Shown here: in pieces, positions 6,784-8,733 of the stretch
Position numbering within the stretch: position 1 is the first letter of the stretch
How the letters are laid out: every line of letters begins with the position of its first letter
NCBI GenBank assembly: GCA_007130675.1
Contig: SLSB01000270.1
Coordinates: 1-8,733 of the forward strand
Direction of reading: 5' to 3'
DNA from: Candidatus Hydrogenedentota bacterium
Lineage (GTDB): Bacteria; Hydrogenedentota; Hydrogenedentia; Hydrogenedentales; SLHB01
DNA length: 8,733 nucleotides
Translations under genes and position numbers: made by a program
The notes under the pieces: model-generated
What the model was told of the DNA's origin: nothing
Seen by the model: only the letters and a program-made list of their open reading frames with translations
Database searches by the model: none

Positions 6784-7107
6784 CTACGAAACTTCGACCA
6801 CTTCATCGTACCGCTCTCGCACCTGAGTACGAATCTGTTTGATAACGCGCACACCTTCTTGGGTGGGCGTGTAGAAACGAGGTGCTCTCTGGTGCGTAGC
6901 CTCGGCGCTACACGTCAACCAGCCGTGTGCCTCCATGCGCTTCAACAGAGGGTAAAGCGTGCCGGGGTGATGGCGTAGCCGTGCCCGGCGCAATTCGGAC
7001 ACAATCCATGCACCATATGCCTGCGCATCCGCTGCATGATGCAGGATATGGGCTTTTCAGAAGGCAAGCAGAATTCCACTGGTCAAGAGCGTCTTTCTGT
7101 CAAGCAT
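6784..7107 (-). pseudogene. PadR-family transcriptional regulator interrupted by in-frame TGA
   Basis: Read from the ATG at 7107, the frame encodes MLDRKTLLTSGILLAF, a TGA at 7059-7057 (codon 17), then KAHILHHAADAQAYGAWI and the PadR signature GTLYPLLKRMEAHGWL (49-64), the wing with APRFYTPTQEG (75-85) and a charged C-terminal helix, ending at TAG. The total of 107 codons is the normal length of short PadR regulators, and the residues on both sides of the TGA fit the first helix of the winged-helix domain, so the stop lies inside a once-complete gene. Restart at the GTG at 7002 would give only 72 residues lacking helix 1 and part of the DNA-binding domain. A near-consensus promoter sits immediately upstream. 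PadR proteins usually repress their own operon; here that would include the Fe-S membrane gene 32 bases downstream. A nonsense mutation or a sequencing error is the simplest explanation. The family call is strong; the inactivation is likely but unproven. Confidence 0.7.
7013..7051. repeat. Interrupted inverted repeat inside padR, just after the TGA
   Basis: CCATAT (7013-7018) plus CCTGC (7020-7024) are complementary to GCAGG (7041-7045) plus ATATGG (7046-7051), giving 11 base pairs with one bulged base (7019) around a 16-base centre. In the padR transcript the hairpin starts 5 bases after the UGA and ends 10 bases before the GTG at 7002. It could be an mRNA structure, an operator-like site or coincidence within coding sequence. 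Confidence 0.4.
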
Positions 7108-7462
7108 GGCGGAAATCGTAAACGAAGACGGACGATGTGTCAAACCGGCGAAAGAATACCTCACGCGAGCCACTACGCACGCAGTTATGGTCGGGATTCG
7201 CGCGCGCCCGCAAGACCACAGGCAGATTCAATTCCCCATTCGAATGACCCCCGAGATAGCGATAACGCTTTACGACGGATATGTCGCCTACCCTTGTCGG
7301 AGAAATAAGGAAGGCGGTCCGCTGACCAAGCACCTTTGTGGATTTGACCCCAGCCGGTTTGATTCGAAACAATACGGCATCGGTTGGATTCTTTATGAAA
7401 CGCGCTTCAGGCTTTCCGAAAGAGCCCCAAAATTCGCAAGATCTTTGTTGAAGGGAAAACAC
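7108..7462 (+). other. Divergent intergenic region between padR and the secreted-protein gene
   Basis: This 355-base stretch holds the padR promoter at its left end. The plus frame of the downstream gene happens to stay open back to an ATG at 7106 (119 extra codons), and one minus frame is also open through it. Neither gives a recognisable protein, and the plus extension would bury a signal peptide inside the protein. A possible plus-strand -35 TTGACC occurs near 7338 but has no good -10 partner. I regard the stretch as non-coding, with moderate certainty. Confidence 0.5.
7115..7143 (-). promoter_or_regulatory. Sigma70-type promoter of padR, leaderless layout
   Basis: On the minus strand TTGACA (7143-7138) is a perfect -35 box, followed by exactly 17 bases and TACGAT (7120-7115) as -10 box (4 of 6, with the key first T, second A and last T). 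The expected start of transcription is at about 7108-7107, on or one base before the padR ATG at 7107. No ribosome site precedes that ATG, which fits a leaderless message. Confidence 0.6.
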
Positions 7463-8733
7463 ATGCCTTATAGAAATCGAGTCAAGGGGATTCTGCAGAC
7501 GGTCTTCGCGTGCGTTTTGTGTTGTGGGCTGGCCGTCACTGCCGCCGCGTCTGACGAACCGGATTACCTCGCCCACGTGACCGCCTACGCGGATGCGATG
7601 ATCGAGCACGGGCAGGATCGTTACGGCGACACGCATACGCCCCTGTTTGTCGAAGAACTCGACCTAGGCACCATGCGGATGCTCGAGGGGGAGGCCCTCG
7701 AGGCGGTGGAGGCCATTCCGCGCGAATATTGGGGCATACGCCCGCACGATCGGATGCTGGGCGGCGCGAATCCGCAGCACTGCGTGAATCTCTTTCAAAT
7801 CCTTTACGCTCTGACGTCAATCACGGGAGATACGCGGTATACGGAAGCTGCCGACGCTTCGTTGAAACACTTCTTCGAGCACTGCCAGAGCGACGCAACC
7901 GGCCTGCTGTATTGGGGCGAACACGCGGGCTGGGATCTCCGGACGAACGCACCGCTGGAAACACGGTCGGGCGACATCCACGAATTTTACCGCGCCTGGC
8001 CGTTGTGGGAACGCAGTTGGCTTCTCGCCCCGGAGCCGTGCCGCCGTTTTGCGCTCGGGCTTTGGGAACACCAGATTGGCGACCATGAAACAGGCGATTT
8101 TTCGCGTCATGCCCGAATCAGCAGACACGGCCCCGCAACCAACGCTCCGTATGCGCGCCATGGCGGCTTCTACATCGAGACGTGGGCCACCGCATACGCC
8201 GAGACCGGTGACGACACCTTTCTTCGGGCAATCGAAACCGTGGTGGACGGGCTGGAACGGGCACGCATCGAGAGCGGAGGCTATCTTGTTGGCGGAAGCA
8301 CCGAAACCGGCAGCCGCCGCACCCATGACGTTTCGCTGGCCGTGTCTCTCGAAAATGCCGCTCAAAAGGTCCCCGCCGAACTTGCCGGCAAGATGCGCGC
8401 TGTCGCCGAAACCAACGACGAGGTCTTCGCCGAGCACCATGCCAGCCGGTCCGCCGACAGTGCACGCGATACCAATCTGTGGACCAATGCCTACGGCGGC
8501 GGGCCTCGCGCCGGACGTGCCAACACGCTCATGCTGCGCTACCGCCAAACCGGCAACGACGCGTATCGCCGAGTCATCCTGGCCGAAGGAGAATTGTACC
8601 GCGACCAGGAAATAAACCTGACCAGCCCCGTATGGCCGGGGACGCTCGGCGACGCGGTCTGGCTTATGCTCAATGCGTATGAATTGACCGGAGATGACGG
8701 CTATCTCGAAGCGGCGCATCGTTACGCGCGCGA
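7463..8733 (+). CDS. Secreted alpha/alpha-barrel protein, probably carbohydrate-active (3' end outside window)
   Basis: The frame runs open for 423 codons to the right edge. Residues 1-29 are a Sec signal peptide: Arg/Lys at 4-8, a hydrophobic core ILQTVFACVLCCGLAV, and a probable cut after AAA at 27-29. Two cysteines lie in the core, but no proper lipobox is seen. The mature part has repeated helical stretches rich in aromatic and acidic residues, such as NLFQILYALTSITGD followed by RYTEAADASLKHFF, GLLYWGEHAGWDL, FALGLWEHQIGDHETGDFSR and LWTNAYGGGPRAGRAN, ending in a further AYELTGDDGYLEAAHRYA repeat. This pattern of helix pairs with 'TGD' turns is typical of (alpha/alpha)6-toroid glycosidases and polysaccharide lyases. 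I do not recognise the specific family or the catalytic residues. The start at 7463 is chosen for the signal peptide and for AAGGG at 7451-7455, 7 bases upstream. The gene is divergent from padR. Confidence 0.75.
   Translation, partial: MPYRNRVKGILQTVFACVLCCGLAVTAAASDEPDYLAHVTAYADAMIEHGQDRYGDTHTPLFVEELDLGTMRMLEGEALEAVEAIPREYWGIRPHDRMLGGANPQHCVNLFQILYALTSITGDTRYTEAADASLKHFFEHCQSDATGLLYWGEHAGWDLRTNAPLETRSGDIHEFYRAWPLWERSWLLAPEPCRRFALGLWEHQIGDHETGDFSRHARISRHGPATNAPYARHGGFYIETWATAYAETGDDTFLRAIETVVDGLERARIESGGYLVGGSTETGSRRTHDVSLAVSLENAAQKVPAELAGKMRAVAETNDEVFAEHHASRSADSARDTNLWTNAYGGGPRAGRANTLMLRYRQTGNDAYRRVILAEGELYRDQEINLTSPVWPGTLGDAVWLMLNAYELTGDDGYLEAAHRYAR

Noticed and set aside
7057..7059. The padR TGA as a selenocysteine codon, given the hairpin that follows it
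   Set aside because: The position corresponds to an ordinary residue of the first helix in PadR proteins as I know them, not a cysteine or redox site, and the apical loop does not start with the G expected of a bacterial SECIS element. A nonsense mutation is far simpler. A SECIS search and the presence of selA/selB in the genome would decide.
7106..7462. 119-codon in-frame upstream extension of the secreted protein gene
   Set aside because: It would place the signal peptide about 120 residues inside the protein, it begins one base away from the oppositely oriented padR ATG, and it has no ribosome site. The start at 7463 explains the sequence better, though the open frame is a little longer than expected by chance.
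7100..7636. 178-codon minus-strand frame covering the padR promoter and the start of the secreted-protein gene
   Set aside because: It overlaps the signal peptide coding region of the plus-strand gene, has no recognisable domain and ends inside padR. Treated as a shadow frame.
7817..8719. 300-codon minus-strand frame opposite the secreted protein
   Set aside because: It lies wholly antisense to a plus frame with a signal peptide and coherent helical repeats. Long antisense frames are common opposite GC-rich genes, and this one has no recognisable domain.
1..8733. tRNA or rRNA genes, CRISPR arrays, insertion sequences, att sites or phage genes
   Set aside because: I looked for cloverleaf ends, regularly spaced direct repeats, transposase motifs and terminal repeats with target duplications and saw none. 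The only repeat element is the inverted pair at 3936-4100.

Overview
The window reads as a stretch of bacterial chromosome of moderately high GC, inferred by eye rather than computed. Genes are well spaced, several have clear Shine-Dalgarno sequences (nadB, the GltS-family gene, the Fe-S protein), and TGA and TAG are both used as ordinary stops. The mix of a malectin-type domain, a Tat-exported phosphoesterase, a secreted alpha/alpha-barrel protein and an aspartate-oxidase route to NAD would suit a free-living organism of the Planctomycetes/Verrucomicrobia/Hydrogenedentes sort. That placement is an inference from gene content and is weak.

Layout, left to right. (1) 1-411 (+): the C-terminal end of a malectin-domain protein that begins outside the window. 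(2) 553-2190 (+): L-aspartate oxidase, nadB. (3) 2339-3742 (+): a GltS-type sodium/glutamate symporter. (4) 3743-4259: about 500 bases with no convincing gene but dense dyad symmetry: a hairpin straight after the symporter stop, two interleaved stems, a large inverted repeat whose arms are themselves small hairpins (REP/BIME-like), and a terminator-like hairpin. (5) 4260-5174 (+): a Tat-exported calcineurin-type metallophosphoesterase resembling the ADPRM branch. (6) A GC-rich hairpin at 5218-5241 sits between this gene and the convergent next one. (7) 7107-5315 (-): a PadR-type regulator followed 32 bases later by a polytopic membrane 4Fe-4S protein, probably one operon. The padR frame is broken by a TGA at codon 17, and a near-consensus promoter places the transcript start almost on the padR ATG. 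(8) 7463-8733 (+): a secreted alpha/alpha-barrel protein, probably carbohydrate-active, that runs off the right edge.

Functional links are modest. nadB consumes aspartate and its neighbour is a probable acidic-amino-acid transporter, but they are separated by 148 bases and need not be co-regulated. The clearest regulatory unit is padR plus the Fe-S membrane protein, where loss of an intact PadR could leave the Fe-S gene unregulated. I see no tRNA, rRNA, CRISPR array, transposase or phage gene. Nothing here is clearly a new defence or mobile system. The points most worth checking are the interrupted padR with its leaderless promoter and the structured repeat region between 3743 and 4259.
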